Below, in pieces: positions 1 to 6,293 of a stretch of 9,164 nt of DNA (positions are counted from its first letter, which is position 1; every line of letters starts with the position of its first letter). The notes below the pieces were generated by a model, which saw only the letters and a program-made list of their open reading frames with translations, did not search any database and was not told the origin of the DNA. Source of the DNA: Deltaproteobacteria bacterium (GTDB lineage: Bacteria; Desulfobacterota; Binatia; UBA9968). The stretch is from contig VBLN01000065.1 in the NCBI GenBank assembly GCA_005878685.1, positions 1-9,164 of the forward strand. The letters run 5' to 3'. The translations under genes were made by a program, and so were the position numbers.

Positions 1-501
1 CATTTCGTTGATGTCGGCATCGCCCGGGAGAGTAACCAGGTTGCCGGCCGGCACCCGGCAATACTCAGCCCACAGTCCGTCTTTGTAGCGACGGAGATAG
101 GCCGGTCCTTCGCCCCATTTGATGAGAAAGCCCATGGTCTTCTTGGTTCGACAGAGGTGCTGCCTCTCGGTCCGGCAGAATTTGCAAAAGCCGCAGGTGA
201 TCGAACAAATCACCACGACGCGGTCGCCGACGCGAACGTTTTCGACATCCGGGCCGACTTCGACGATCTCGCCCAGTCCATCGTGACCGATGGTCATCGG
301 CAGATCCGGAACCGTCTTCACCTCCGGGCTGTACTGCACGGCATCTTCGCGCATGTGCAGGTCGCCGTGATTGAGGCCGGCGCGCAGCACGCGAATCAGC
401 ACCTCGCCGGTGGCGAGATCGGGAATCGGCACGTCGTCGACGCGGACCACTTCGCGCGAGCCGTGGGTGCGCTCGAAGCCGTGCAAACGGGCAGCTTTCA
501 T
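1..501 (-). CDS. Zinc-type MDR alcohol dehydrogenase-like protein, N-terminal part (cut by window edge)
   Basis: Medium-chain dehydrogenase/reductase, expected to be a cytosolic NAD(P)-dependent oxidoreductase of an alcohol, aldehyde or enoyl compound. The 167 visible residues cover the GroES-like catalytic domain; the Rossmann domain lies beyond position 1. A structural-zinc lobe is intact: Cys103, Cys106, Cys109 and Cys117 in CGFCKFC plus HLC. The GHDGLGEIVEVG stretch (72-83) matches the family's GHE-G-G-VE-VG motif. At the position of the first catalytic-zinc Cys there is Asn44 (AGLNHGDLHM), as in quinone-oxidoreductase-like members, so classical zinc alcohol dehydrogenase chemistry is doubtful. 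I chose the ATG at 501-499 because MKAA-- is the usual family start; an in-frame ATG at 513-511 adds four residues, and neither has a clear ribosome binding site. It follows the cupin gene on the same strand after 164-176 bp, so co-transcription is possible but not shown. The substrate cannot be read from the sequence. Confidence 0.9.
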   Translation of the reverse strand, partial: MKAARLHGFERTHGSREVVRVDDVPIPDLATGEVLIRVLRAGLNHGDLHMREDAVQYSPEVKTVPDLPMTIGHDGLGEIVEVGPDVENVRVGDRVVVICSITCGFCKFCRTERQHLCRTKKTMGFLIKWGEGPAYLRRYKDGLWAEYCRVPAGNLVTLPGDADINEM

Positions 502-585
502 CGTGCCGTGCATGAATGCGATTCGTCTATTTCGAAATGCCGAGCCACAAACAGAGTTAGGGTTCCGCCAGAGTGAACTAAGATT

Positions 586-666
586 GGAGGTGCGGAGTGA
601 TGGAGTATTGGAGTAATGGGTTAATCAGGAGCCCATCTCTCCAACACATCATTGCTCCATCACTCC
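586..666. repeat. Intergenic palindrome built from degenerate 8-bp units
   Basis: From 586 the sequence runs in period-8 units: GGAGGTGC, GGAGTGAT, GGAGTATT, GGAGTAAT, GGGTTAAT. The region 632-666 read on the minus strand has the same period: GGAGTGAT, GGAGCAAT, GATGTGTT, GGAGAGAT, GGG. The outer 12 bp (GGAGTGATGGAG at 594-605) is perfectly complementary to 655-666, and the inner part (608-620 against 632-644) pairs with two mismatches. The result is a large imperfect hairpin around an 11-nt loop (621-631), with one arm eight bases longer than the other. It lies 11 bp downstream of the cupin stop and upstream of the dehydrogenase. A run of five T follows it on the plus strand only, which is the wrong side for a terminator of the flanking minus-strand genes. 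It resembles a REP-like or miniature repetitive element; its function is unknown. Confidence 0.75.
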
Positions 667-677
667 ACTTTTTCCCG

Positions 678-1769
678 TCACGCGCTGGCTCTTTCCTTCT
701 GCGTACACCAGCGAACCATGGAGCCCATGTGGCAAGGCGCGCCGACTTTAGCCAAGGCGGCCTCGAAGATCTGATGAATTTTCGGATCCTCGTCTTCGTA
801 TTCGATCTGACCGCCACCCTGTTTGACGTCTACTTCGATGGGCTTTTCGTCGGTCAATGCGACAAAGCGGTAGCGCCAGCTATTCCAGCGCAGGGCGAGG
901 TAACGAGCGGGATCGGCGCCGGAGTTAAAATGTTGGTGAAACCATTGGTTCGGCGGCACCACAACGCTTCCCGGTCGCCAGTCGACACGAACCATTTCGC
1001 CATTATTGGGCCAAAGCAGTGAATAGCCTTGACCGCCTAAGATAATGACGTGGGCGCCCGGGCCGTGGCGATGGGCCTTTTTGTAGCGGCCCACCGGAAA
1101 CTCCGAGATATGCGAGCCCATCACGTTGCCGGCCAGCTCGAAATTCACGTTCCTGCCGCCGGCGCCGCGCTCTTTCCAGTCATACAGTTGAATATCACGC
1201 ACGTTGGGCACGAAGTTGACTTCCAGCTTGCGGCCCCAGAGCTTTCCTTTGCCGCTGAAATATTCCTCTTCTTCGGGCGGAAAACGGTCGGCGAACGTGA
1301 AGCCATCGCCGAAGATGAAATCCAGGTTGTGAAACAGGTTCATCATGAACGGCGCGTTGGTCACGGCAAAATATCGGGCAGGGGCATGGCCCTGCCCGTT
1401 GAAGTGCTGGTAATGGGCGTTGAGCGGAATCGCGAAGAGACTTCCCGGATGCCATTCGAAGGTGTGCTTCTTGCGGTCTCTTTGCCAGATAGAAGTCGCC
1501 CCATGTCCTTCGAGGACGTAGACCATCTCCTCGTAAAGATGCTTTTGCTCTTTCAACTGTTTTCCCGGCGGTATCTCGCACACATAGCCGTCGTTGGTGC
1601 CGCCGGTGCCGTCAAGATTGACGAATGCTCCGAGGCCGCCTTTGTGCTCCCAAGGCGCGACCTCCACCTTTTTTAAATCGTCGATAAAAAATCCCCGCTT
1701 GATGGGGATCTTCTGCGCTTGTTGCCAGTTGTTGTAAGTGTCGATTCTGTCAGCGTGGTTGTATCTCAT
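678..1769 (-). CDS. Bicupin (two-domain cupin) protein, possible metal-dependent dioxygenase or regulator
   Basis: A 363-residue protein with two cupin beta-barrels. Cupin 1 spans about 60-140: EIPPGK, H77, then EEMVYVLEG (80-88) and a second motif ending HYQHFN (119-124). Cupin 2 spans about 220-300: FPVGRY, H233-x-H235, then HVIILGG (240-246) and a second motif PPNQWFHQHFN (272-282). Cupin 2 carries the likely metal site (H233, H235, H278); the usual Glu position of motif 1 is occupied by His240. Cupin 1 lacks the HxH pair and has Tyr120 where cupin 2 has the ligand His278, so it is probably a non-catalytic barrel. This asymmetry is seen in gentisate dioxygenase-like bicupins, but neither ring cleavage nor any substrate can be assigned. 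The ATG at 1769-1767 has a strong AAGGAG about 10 bp upstream. It is third in the minus-strand cluster, 44 bp after the zinc-ribbon gene, so probably in the same operon. No signal peptide; cytosolic. Confidence 0.9.
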   Translation of the reverse strand: MRYNHADRIDTYNNWQQAQKIPIKRGFFIDDLKKVEVAPWEHKGGLGAFVNLDGTGGTNDGYVCEIPPGKQLKEQKHLYEEMVYVLEGHGATSIWQRDRKKHTFEWHPGSLFAIPLNAHYQHFNGQGHAPARYFAVTNAPFMMNLFHNLDFIFGDGFTFADRFPPEEEEYFSGKGKLWGRKLEVNFVPNVRDIQLYDWKERGAGGRNVNFELAGNVMGSHISEFPVGRYKKAHRHGPGAHVIILGGQGYSLLWPNNGEMVRVDWRPGSVVVPPNQWFHQHFNSGADPARYLALRWNSWRYRFVALTDEKPIEVDVKQGGGQIEYEDEDPKIHQIFEAALAKVGAPCHMGSMVRWCTQKERASA

Positions 1770-1813
1770 CGGGCTTTCGTCTCCTTCTCACCTGGTGATC
1801 GATATTCTCGGCG

Positions 1814-1996
1814 TCATGACGTCGGTCGACCCGCGCGTTTATCCGCCGTCTTCGCTTCGCCGGCGGCAACGCCGACCGGAAATTCATTGCCGCAATAGGG
1901 GCAATGACAGTAAGCCTGCGGCAAACGAAAAAATTCCTCACCCGCCATAAACTTCTCATGACACTTCGGGCACGCGACATATTCAAAATCAGCCAT
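1814..1996 (-). CDS. Small zinc-ribbon protein (60 aa) coupled to UbiD
   Basis: A 60-residue protein made of one zinc ribbon and a short basic tail. Knuckle 1 is CPKC (Cys9, Cys12), knuckle 2 is CPYC (Cys32, Cys35), and an extra Cys30 precedes the second knuckle; the spacing suits a single tetrahedral zinc. The tail from about residue 43 is rich in Ala, Lys and Arg and probably unstructured. The ATG at 1996-1994 has an AGGAG nine bases upstream, which overlaps the stop codon of the upstream UbiD gene (TAGGAG), so translation is likely coupled. Known bacterial hydroxyarylic acid decarboxylases (BsdBCD/VdcBCD type) include a small Cys-rich D subunit encoded next to the UbiD-like C subunit; the position and size here fit a similar accessory role, but this is inference and I see no specific sequence match beyond the ribbon. 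It could instead be a generic zinc-ribbon regulator. Confidence 0.85.
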   Translation of the reverse strand: MADFEYVACPKCHEKFMAGEEFFRLPQAYCHCPYCGNEFPVGVAAGEAKTADKRAGRPTS

Positions 1997-2005
1997 GCTT
2001 CGCTG

Positions 2006-2011
2006 CTCCTA
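2006..2011 (-). promoter_or_regulatory. Shine-Dalgarno of the zinc-ribbon gene overlapping the UbiD stop codon
   Basis: Read on the minus strand the bases are TAGGAG: TAG is the UbiD stop and AGGAG is the ribosome binding site for the ATG nine bases on. This supports translational coupling and roughly fixed stoichiometry between the two proteins. Confidence 0.75.
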
Positions 2012-3472
2012 TCCCCAAGGTTCGACCGGGATCTGTGCCCATCGTTTCTCGCCGATAATTTTCAGCGGATCGATGCGCGACAGCACTTCGTCCGAGATCG
2101 CCAGCCGTTCGGCGAACGGTTTGCCCACTGGCTTGGTGCAGTCGAAGCCGGCCTTGGCCGTTACGTTGCGCTCGGGCGCGCTGGGATCGAGCGGCGATCC
2201 GTTCATTCCAGGCAGCAATACCAACCCGCGATCCGCCTGGAAGCGAGTTGCCAAGGCCAAAAGCACTTCGCGCTCATCGAATATGTCCACGTCCTCGTCA
2301 AACACGAAGGCATGCTTGATATCGAAGAAGCCGCTGAGCGCCGCCACCGCCGCGGTCTTGCCCTGTCCCTCGACGGTCTTGCGCATCTGGATGTAAACAT
2401 GCGACACCCCGCACCCGGACATCGGCACGTGCACTGCTTTGATGCCGGGGACACTATGCTTCACCAACTCCAGAACCGCTCCCTCTTTCGTCAGGCTGCT
2501 GATCCAGTGGGTGTGGCCGACCATGACGTCGTCCCAATAGGCAGTCTTTCTATACGTCACCGCTGTGACCTTGAGCAGTGGACACCAACGCTGTGGGCCG
2601 ACGTGGCGTGTGTACTCGCCGAAGGGTCCCTCGGGTTTCCGCTGCCCCTTCGGCATATACCCTTCGATCACCACTTCCGCATCCGCGGGAACTAAAAATT
2701 TATCTCCCAAAGTTTCCGATGGCACGAGGTGTAGCGGCGCGCCTAAAGTTCCCCCTGCCGTCTCATAGTGGCTTTCGTCCGGCCCCACATGCGTCGCCGC
2801 CCCCAACAGCACGAGCGGATGATGGCCGATCCAGTACGCCGCCGGCATGTCCTCGCCCGCTTCCTCGTACTGGCGCAAATTGTGCGCATTGTGGGTACTG
2901 GGACCGAGGAAAACACGAATCTCGTCCCGATCGGCTAGCCAACCGCGCTGCAACGCCGAGTTGTCCAAACCGTTGTTGCGATTGAACGTAAGAAAGTGAC
3001 CCTCGGTGACATAACGTCCCGGATCCATGCGGTGATGCAGCGGCGCGGGAAAACGGCGCACGTCGATATCGGATCCCTTTTCCACTACCTGTTTCACCGG
3101 GGCCTGCTCTCGGGACACAACTATGGGCTTCACGCGCTTTTGCACCCGCCCATAACAGGCAACTCCTGCCCTGCGAACGTCTACGCCAAAAGTGCGCGCC
3201 AAACGGAGACGGCTGGCCATTAGAAACGTCACTAGCGGCAACTCGGCGCGCTTACCGTCAACGATGACGTTATGACAAATGAGAATCGGAAAGCGCTGCG
3301 CCTTTTCGAGCTTCATCGCCAGCGCGGTAATCTCCCATTCGGCCCGGAGCGGCTCCTCGATGTGAACGACCTCTTCGGGATAAGCGGCTTCATAGAGGTC
3401 GAGAAATTGATGCAGGTCCGCGCCAAATGCATGGCTCGAACTCTGCGCAGGTGCGGGCACGGGTTTCGCCAT
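2009..3472 (-). CDS. UbiD-family decarboxylase (first copy, variant metal-ligand site)
   Basis: A complete 487-residue UbiD-family (de)carboxylase. Known members use prenylated FMN to decarboxylate aromatic or alpha,beta-unsaturated acids in the cytosol, or to carboxylate in reverse. Family landmarks: Asn171 and Arg176 in NSALQR (metal ligand and catalytic Arg), STHNAHN (192-198) with the His ligand, VPADAEVVIEG (261-271), EGPFGEYT (281-288) with the two catalytic acids Glu281 and Glu286, and a C-terminal FDEDVDIFD and ALATRFQADRG block (391-416). The conserved Glu of the G-x-P-x-E-(L/V)-V metal-ligand stretch is His248 here (GAPLHLV). I chose the ATG at 3472-3470 because AAGGGA lies eight bases upstream; an in-frame TTG six bases earlier sits too close to it. 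It is first gene of the minus-strand cluster, with a possible promoter at 3559-3587. It is clearly divergent from the second UbiD in this window, so probably has a different substrate. The substrate is unknown, and no UbiX is present here. Confidence 0.95.
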   Translation of the reverse strand: MAKPVPAPAQSSSHAFGADLHQFLDLYEAAYPEEVVHIEEPLRAEWEITALAMKLEKAQRFPILICHNVIVDGKRAELPLVTFLMASRLRLARTFGVDVRRAGVACYGRVQKRVKPIVVSREQAPVKQVVEKGSDIDVRRFPAPLHHRMDPGRYVTEGHFLTFNRNNGLDNSALQRGWLADRDEIRVFLGPSTHNAHNLRQYEEAGEDMPAAYWIGHHPLVLLGAATHVGPDESHYETAGGTLGAPLHLVPSETLGDKFLVPADAEVVIEGYMPKGQRKPEGPFGEYTRHVGPQRWCPLLKVTAVTYRKTAYWDDVMVGHTHWISSLTKEGAVLELVKHSVPGIKAVHVPMSGCGVSHVYIQMRKTVEGQGKTAAVAALSGFFDIKHAFVFDEDVDIFDEREVLLALATRFQADRGLVLLPGMNGSPLDPSAPERNVTAKAGFDCTKPVGKPFAERLAISDEVLSRIDPLKIIGEKRWAQIPVEPWG

Positions 3473-3558
3473 AATCAATATCCCTTCTGGTTCCTCAAGG
3501 CATCAGTAAATTCGCGCAAACGATTGCTTTTGCATTTCTCTTCAGGGCCGTCGCCCCA

Positions 3559-3587
3559 ACGTTACTAACGGGGTTTTCCGCTGTCAA
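3559..3587 (-). promoter_or_regulatory. Possible sigma70-type promoter for the leftward UbiD cluster
   Basis: On the minus strand a perfect TTGACA (3587-3582) is followed after 17 bp by TAACGT (3564-3559), which matches only three of six -10 positions. It lies about 90 bp before the UbiD start. The -35 is good and the -10 poor, so this is tentative. Confidence 0.35.
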
Positions 3588-3656
3588 GCTGCGCTTTCGC
3601 TGTTTTGAGTTCCGAGGTACTCCATCCCTGAAACAGTTATTTCGTCAGCGAAGCAT

Positions 3657-3690
3657 GTCATTCCCGCATGATTTTAGCGGGAATCCAGGA
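3657..3690. repeat. REP-like hairpin with GTCATTCCCGC arm
   Basis: ATTCCCGC at 3660-3667 pairs perfectly with GCGGGAAT at 3677-3684 around a nine-base AT-rich loop, flanked by GTC and CCAGG. This matches the widespread intergenic palindrome of the form GTCATTCCCGC...GCGGGAATCCAG found in many proteobacterial genomes. No T-run follows, so a terminator is unlikely. Confidence 0.75.
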
Positions 3691-3734
3691 AGGGCAGACC
3701 GAATGGAGCAAAACCATCGGCTTTGCTAGCCTGA

Positions 3735-3875
3735 GGCAAGAATACGCCGCGGGACCATGTGGCCAAATACCTGATACCCAAAGAGGGCGTGCAATATTTG
3801 GAGAGTCATCTCGAACGCGACGTTAATCTCAGGAGCGAACTGGTCCCGGTATTGAATTCGATTCTCGCCCGCTAG
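3735..3875 (+). pseudogene. Remnant C-terminal coding fragment of an unidentified gene
   Basis: A frame open from just after a TGA (3732-3734) to a TAG (3873-3875) encodes 46 residues, ending in a helix-like, charged stretch: VAKYLIPKEG, then YLESHLERDVNLR, then ELVPVLNSILAR. The regular alternation of hydrophobic and charged residues and ordinary codon choice look like the end of a real protein. There is no plausible start: only an internal GTG at 3759 without a ribosome binding site, and stops close upstream. I do not recognise the family. It is most simply the surviving 3' end of a gene lost from the divergent region, though chance openness of 46 codons in GC-rich DNA is also possible. Confidence 0.35.
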
Positions 3876-3903
3876 CTTTTTGTTCCTGGACCTCGTGGAG
3901 TCT

Positions 3904-3929
3904 GTCATTCCGGAACGCTTCCGGGCGGA
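3904..3929. repeat. Second GTCATTCC palindrome
   Basis: GTCATTCC (3904-3911) runs into the perfect inverted repeat CCGGAA-CGC-TTCCGG (3910-3924). It shares the GTCATTCC head with the element at 3657 but has a different stem. It lies just upstream of the importer promoter and could be a relative of the same repeat family or an operator-like palindrome. Confidence 0.55.
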
Positions 3930-3937
3930 GCGCTTGC

Positions 3938-3967
3938 TTGACACATTCCGTCTATCGAGGATATACC
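3938..3967 (+). promoter_or_regulatory. Possible sigma70-type promoter of the ABC importer operon
   Basis: A perfect TTGACA (3938-3943) and TATACC (3962-3967, four of six matches) are spaced by 18 bp. Transcription would start near 3974, downstream of the ATG at 3968; if this promoter is real it favours the GTG start at 4016 for the binding protein. If the ATG is used, another promoter is needed. Confidence 0.4.
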
Positions 3968-5116
3968 ATGACCAATTTCATCAGTGGGCGAAAAGCGCAC
4001 TCGGAGGCGCTGTTTGTGAGAGTTCCGGCCTCTCTGAAGGCAAGACTTGCCGCAGCGGTAATCTTGATCCATACCGCCGTCCCCATTTGCGCGCGCGCGG
4101 ACTGGCGGGACGATTGGAACGAGACGCTCAATGCCGCCAAGAAGGAAGGCAAGGTGGCCGTGATCACGGATGTGACTGCGGCAATACGCGATGCGCTCAC
4201 GATTCCCTTTCAAGAAAAATACGGCATCACGGTGGACTTGTTTGGCGCCTTGGGCCGCGAAGTCCCGCCCCGCGTCGCGGCGGAACGTAAGGCCAGCCGT
4301 TATCTCTGGGATGTCTTCGTTCACGGAACCACTACTGGACTCGAATCGATGATTCCCATGGGCGCATTCGATCCTCTCGAACCCGCTCTCATCGTGCCCG
4401 ATGTGAAAGATCCAAAGTCCTGGCGCGGCGGGATGGAGTTCCTCGATACGAACAAGATGCTCCTGACCATGACTCCGTTCCAGCGCGGCACCATTTTCTT
4501 CAATCCCAAGCTCGTAACCCCAAAAGAGTTTAAATCGCACAAAGACCTTCTCGATCTCAAATGGAAGGGAAAGCTGATCCTTGACGACCCGCGCAGAGCA
4601 GGACCGGGCCAGGCGACTCTTACTTTCTTCTACTTGCATCCGGATCTGGGTCCGGATTTTATCCGGGCGTTGGGCAAACAACAGATTACCATCATGAAAG
4701 ATTTCGTCCAGGAAGTAGACGCCATCGGTCAAGGTCGATATCCGGTGCTGATCGGAACCGCCGACTTCGTAGCGATCGCGCGGGCGAAACAGGGTGTGCC
4801 CGTCGCCATCGTGGATCCGTGGCAATTAAAGGAAGGCACCGATACCAGTCCGGCGAACGGCGCGCTGGCATTGTTCAACAAAGCCCCCCATCCCAATGCT
4901 GCCAAGATTTATATCAACTGGCTCTTAAGCAAAGAAGGACAAACCGTCTTTGCTCGCGCCAACGGTTACGTCAGCTCTCGATTGGATGTGTCCACCGACC
5001 ATACTGAGCCTTGGCGCATCCCGCAGCCGGGAGCGATCAAAACCTACACTAAGGCAGCGATGCAAGTGAGAGACAAGTTGATGCCGCTGCTCCAAGAGGT
5101 ATTCGGCAGCCCATGA
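3968..5116 (+). CDS. ABC transporter periplasmic substrate-binding protein (AfuA/FbpA-like, extracellular solute-binding)
   Basis: A 382-residue binding protein that captures the ligand in the periplasm and delivers it to the permease. The N-terminus has basic residues, a hydrophobic core LAAAVILIHTAVPI (27-40) and a signal-peptidase I-like site ARA-D after residue 44; there is no lipobox. The mature part begins DWRDDWNETLNAAKKEGKV, typical of family 1 Fe3+/putrescine-type binding proteins, and HPNAAKIYINWLLSKEGQ (308-325) is their conserved late helix. The paired C-terminal tyrosines expected of ferric-binding FbpA are not evident, so an organic ligand is more likely than iron (inference). 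The ATG at 3968 has GAGGA six bases upstream. A GTG at 4016 with GGAGG eight bases upstream gives a tidier 28-residue signal peptide and fits the upstream promoter better; either start is possible. It overlaps the ATPase gene by four bases (ATGA). Confidence 0.93.
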   Translation: MTNFISGRKAHSEALFVRVPASLKARLAAAVILIHTAVPICARADWRDDWNETLNAAKKEGKVAVITDVTAAIRDALTIPFQEKYGITVDLFGALGREVPPRVAAERKASRYLWDVFVHGTTTGLESMIPMGAFDPLEPALIVPDVKDPKSWRGGMEFLDTNKMLLTMTPFQRGTIFFNPKLVTPKEFKSHKDLLDLKWKGKLILDDPRRAGPGQATLTFFYLHPDLGPDFIRALGKQQITIMKDFVQEVDAIGQGRYPVLIGTADFVAIARAKQGVPVAIVDPWQLKEGTDTSPANGALALFNKAPHPNAAKIYINWLLSKEGQTVFARANGYVSSRLDVSTDHTEPWRIPQPGAIKTYTKAAMQVRDKLMPLLQEVFGSP

Positions 5117-6285
5117 GCGAAACCTTTCTCGAAGTCCGAAATCTGGTCAAAATTTTCGGCAAGCTCACGGCCGTCGATAACGTGTCATTCAAAGTGGAGC
5201 AGGGAGAAGTGGTCACCCTGCTCGGACCAAGCGGCTGCGGCAAGACCACCACTCTGCGGATGGTTGCAGGGTTCGAAAAACCTAACGCCGGAGAGGTGGA
5301 AATCGCCGGACGCGTGGTGGTCTCCACGAACCGAAGAATTCAGGTCCCGCCGGAACGACGCGACATCGGCATGGTCTTTCAGTCCTACGCGATCTGGCCC
5401 CACATGACAGTCTTTGAAAACGTGGCATTCCCGCTCAAGGTCAGGCACGCCAACCGCCAGGAAATTAAAGAGCGAGTGGAAAAGACACTGGATCTCGTCG
5501 GTCTGGCGAATTTTTCCGATCGTCCCGCGATTCTGCTTAGCGGCGGCCAGCAGCAGCGGGTTTCCTTAGCGCGGGCGCTGGTCTATTCGCCGAGCATTCT
5601 TTTGTTGGATGAACCGTTGAGCAACCTCGATGCCAAGCTGCGGGAACAAATGCGCATCGAGCTCAAGCGGTTGCAACAGCAACTCGGCTTCACGGTGCTT
5701 TTCGTGACCCATGACCAGATCGAGGCCATGTCGCTCTCGACGCGCCTGGCCGTGATGAACCAGGGGCACATCGAACAGCTCGGCCCGCCGCAAGAGGTGT
5801 ATGAGCGTCCCCAGACGCCGTTTGTGGAGGATTTTTTGGGACGCATATTGAGATTCAGGGGAACCGTCACCGAACGGCAATCGAACTATCAGGTCGTCGA
5901 GTTCGACGGGGTGAAGAACGTTCAGGTGCGCGTTTCGGACGGCGCGGAACAGGCGGCTGTGGGCAAGAAGGTTCTAGTCGCGATTCGTCCCGAAGACGTT
6001 CGGGTCGAAAGAGATCACGCCCCCGGCCGTGGCAATATCATACCCTGCGATGTGGAGAACGTTCTCCATCTGGGCCGGGAATATGAGCTTGTGCTTCGCG
6101 TCGCCGACCGGGTTTGCACGATCACGGTTCCGCGCGAGAGCGGCTCAAAGGTCGGCCAAACCATTGGGCTTTACTTGCCAGCCGAACATCTGCGAGTTTG
6201 GGCGGCTACGGCGGCGCTGGAAGAAACCGGCACGGAGCAGACGACCCGAGCGGGCTCGGCCGCCCGAGATTTCCGAGCGGGTTAG
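5113..6285 (+). CDS. ABC transporter ATP-binding protein (PotA/FbpC-type, with TOBE domain)
   Basis: A 390-residue ATPase that powers import from the cytoplasmic face of the membrane. All nucleotide-binding motifs are present: Walker A GPSGCGKTT (38-46), Q-loop Gln90 in VFQSYAIWPHMTV, signature LSGGQQQRVSLARAL (142-156), Walker B ILLLDEP (162-168) with Glu167, D-loop SNLDA, and His200 in VTHDQIEA. Residues from about 245 form a TOBE-like regulatory/ligand-sensing region (IRPEDV at 291-296 is the usual landmark). The last 20 residues (from about 371) are low complexity, rich in Thr, Ala, Gly and Arg, and look like a late extension. The start overlaps the binding-protein stop by four bases, so the two are translationally coupled. 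The Walker and signature motifs are intact, so the protein should be active. The transported compound cannot be inferred from this subunit. Confidence 0.96.
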   Translation: MSETFLEVRNLVKIFGKLTAVDNVSFKVEQGEVVTLLGPSGCGKTTTLRMVAGFEKPNAGEVEIAGRVVVSTNRRIQVPPERRDIGMVFQSYAIWPHMTVFENVAFPLKVRHANRQEIKERVEKTLDLVGLANFSDRPAILLSGGQQQRVSLARALVYSPSILLLDEPLSNLDAKLREQMRIELKRLQQQLGFTVLFVTHDQIEAMSLSTRLAVMNQGHIEQLGPPQEVYERPQTPFVEDFLGRILRFRGTVTERQSNYQVVEFDGVKNVQVRVSDGAEQAAVGKKVLVAIRPEDVRVERDHAPGRGNIIPCDVENVLHLGREYELVLRVADRVCTITVPRESGSKVGQTIGLYLPAEHLRVWAATAALEETGTEQTTRAGSAARDFRAG

Positions 6286-6293
6286 GAATGACG

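Larger units (their letters stand above)
3473..3967. other. Divergent intergenic region between the two operons
   Basis: About 495 bp without an intact gene, separating the leftward UbiD cluster from the rightward ABC importer. It holds one TTGACA hexamer facing each operon, two GTCATTCC hairpins and a gene-tail remnant, each listed separately. I see no regulator gene and no convincing operator. Its length and debris suggest it was once occupied by another gene. Confidence 0.7.

Noticed and set aside
594..673. Rho-independent terminator from the octamer hairpin and following T-run
   Set aside because: The T-run follows on the plus strand, but both neighbouring genes are on the minus strand, where no T-run follows.
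1050..1676. 208-codon open frame on the plus strand
   Set aside because: It lies opposite the bicupin gene, which has clear domain motifs and a strong ribosome binding site; the plus-strand translation shows no recognisable pattern.
1904..2695. 263-codon open frame on the plus strand
   Set aside because: It is antisense to the UbiD and zinc-ribbon genes and has no family features.
4089..4099. Alternating GC run as possible Z-DNA or repeat
   Set aside because: It is short and explained by Ala and Arg codons at the signal-peptide cleavage region.
3905..4825. 306-codon open frame on the minus strand
   Set aside because: It is antisense to the binding-protein gene, whose signal peptide and family motifs are clear; GC-rich coding DNA often leaves such frames open.
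6114..6293. Upstream extension of the permease frame
   Set aside because: It would overlap about 170 bases of the ATPase gene, the added residues are not membrane-like, and a good ribosome binding site precedes the ATG at 6294.
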